A DNA stretch of 64,000 nucleotides from Eudromia elegans. Taxonomy: Eukaryota; Chordata; Aves; Tinamiformes; Tinamidae. The notes beneath the pieces are model-generated. The model was not told the DNA's origin. It saw only the letters and a program-made list of their open reading frames with translations, and searched no databases. Within the stretch, counting starts at the first letter, position 1; every line of letters starts with the position of its first letter. The DNA lies in contig PTEX01000192.1 in NCBI GenBank assembly GCA_003342815.1, positions 810,825-874,824 of the forward strand, written 5' to 3'. Made by a program: the position numbers and the translations under genes. This document shows positions 63,402-64,000 of this stretch, in pieces.

Positions 63402-64000
63402 AGTAAAAATCTCTCTATATATGGCATTCTTCTGCCGCATGTTTTTGCTTATGTTGTCTTGGAACTTTATGTAAAGGTCAGTAACCGTAAAGCAAAAACT
63501 TTGTTTGACTTCAGCAGGCTTTGCAACCAGTCACACAGGATTTCAGGATTGTGTTTTCTCGTGACCACGTATGATATTCCTGGCACTGAATCAGCAGTAA
63601 AAGGAATGGTTATTTCCACTTCAGGCAGGGATAAAGACAAGAGGATGTACTGAGTAGATGAGCTTGGCTAACAAAGGGGGACAAGAGCCTTAAGGAGTTT
63701 AATCAAAAACAATAGTGTTTCGATTTCAATCTGCAATGCTTTTAAGTTTACATTAAATTACTATGTTTTCATCAGTTAGCAACCCTGATACTTGTTTTTT
63801 GCTATAGTCTCGTGGGATAGAACTGCTACCAGTGTATCTTAAACTGCTGTATTGATCTACCTCCCCAACATGTTCAGTCATATTATTATGTTATTTGGAT
63901 CAATGTTAATAGTCTTTTGTTAAGAGAATCTTCAGTGCAGCACAAACTCTGCTCACAATAACTTCATCTCTCTCTCTGTTCAGCCAAGAATGGCAACCAC

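Larger units (their letters stand above)
61711..64000 (+). other. ADARB2: ADARB2 intron, 5' portion
   Basis: Start of the intron that follows the HAE exon; its 3' end is outside the window. About half of it is a sense-oriented CR1 fragment followed by a (GGAA)n microsatellite. The next expected coding sequence, the ADARB2 region after LELHL leading to the SIF motif and the first cysteine zinc ligand, is not visible before base 64000. Confidence 0.8.

Noticed and set aside
63981-64000. Strong acceptor-like sequence (TCTCTCTCTCTGTTCAG) followed by 17 bases at the window end, possible next ADARB2 exon
   Set aside because: In the required phase the 17 bases would encode Ser-Gln-Glu-Trp-Gln-Pro, which does not match the expected ADARB2 sequence after LELHL. 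Too little sequence remains to judge.
1-64000. Search for CRISPR arrays, tRNA/rRNA genes, phage or defence-type systems and intact endogenous retroviruses
   Set aside because: None found: no regularly spaced repeats, no cloverleaf sequence noticed, no long gag/pol/env-like frames; the window is ordinary vertebrate intron and exon sequence.

Overview
The window is vertebrate nuclear DNA, almost certainly from a sauropsid and most likely a bird. It is AT-leaning, with short coding exons in long introns, GT-AG splice junctions, CR1-family LINE fragments (the dominant avian/reptilian retroposon), ancient MIR/CORE-SINE-like remnants and long tetranucleotide microsatellites. No prokaryotic gene organisation, CRISPR array, RNA gene or intact mobile element was seen.

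One gene is recognised: a partial ADARB2 (ADAR3/RED2, the brain-enriched and reportedly editing-inactive paralogue of ADAR2), on the + strand. Three internal coding exons lie in the window: a 908-bp exon with both double-stranded-RNA-binding domains (8302-9209), a 115-bp exon that opens the deaminase domain (46129-46243) and a 169-bp exon with the zinc-binding His-Ala-Glu motif (61542-61710). The splice phases agree throughout (incoming 1, then 0, 1 and 2), so the exons join into one reading frame. The exon or exons encoding the N-terminal arginine-rich region lie upstream of base 1, and the rest of the deaminase domain lies downstream of base 64000.

Layout: 1-8301 is the 3' part of the preceding intron. 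9210-46128 is a 36.9-kb intron with a MIR-like SINE near 10.2 kb, a CpG cluster near 15.3 kb, CpG-retaining blocks near 29.6-30.0 and 37.4-37.5 kb, a CR1/MIR pair near 34.3-34.6 kb and a (TTCC)n microsatellite holding a 60-N assembly gap at 43.3 kb. 46244-61541 is a 15.3-kb intron with two minus-strand CR1 or CR1-like fragments and a CpG-retaining block at 57.2-58.2 kb. 61711-64000 is the start of the next intron, with a sense CR1 fragment that still shows reverse-transcriptase similarity, followed by a (GGAA)n microsatellite.

The most notable structure is a pair of long microsatellites, (TTCC)n at 43.2-43.5 kb and (GGAA)n at 63.2-63.4 kb. In the ADARB2 pre-mRNA they would be reverse complements of each other and they bracket exactly the two deaminase exons. 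This could form a long intronic RNA duplex and favour back-splicing or paired skipping of those exons. That is a hypothesis from sequence only. I found no convincing previously undescribed protein system here.
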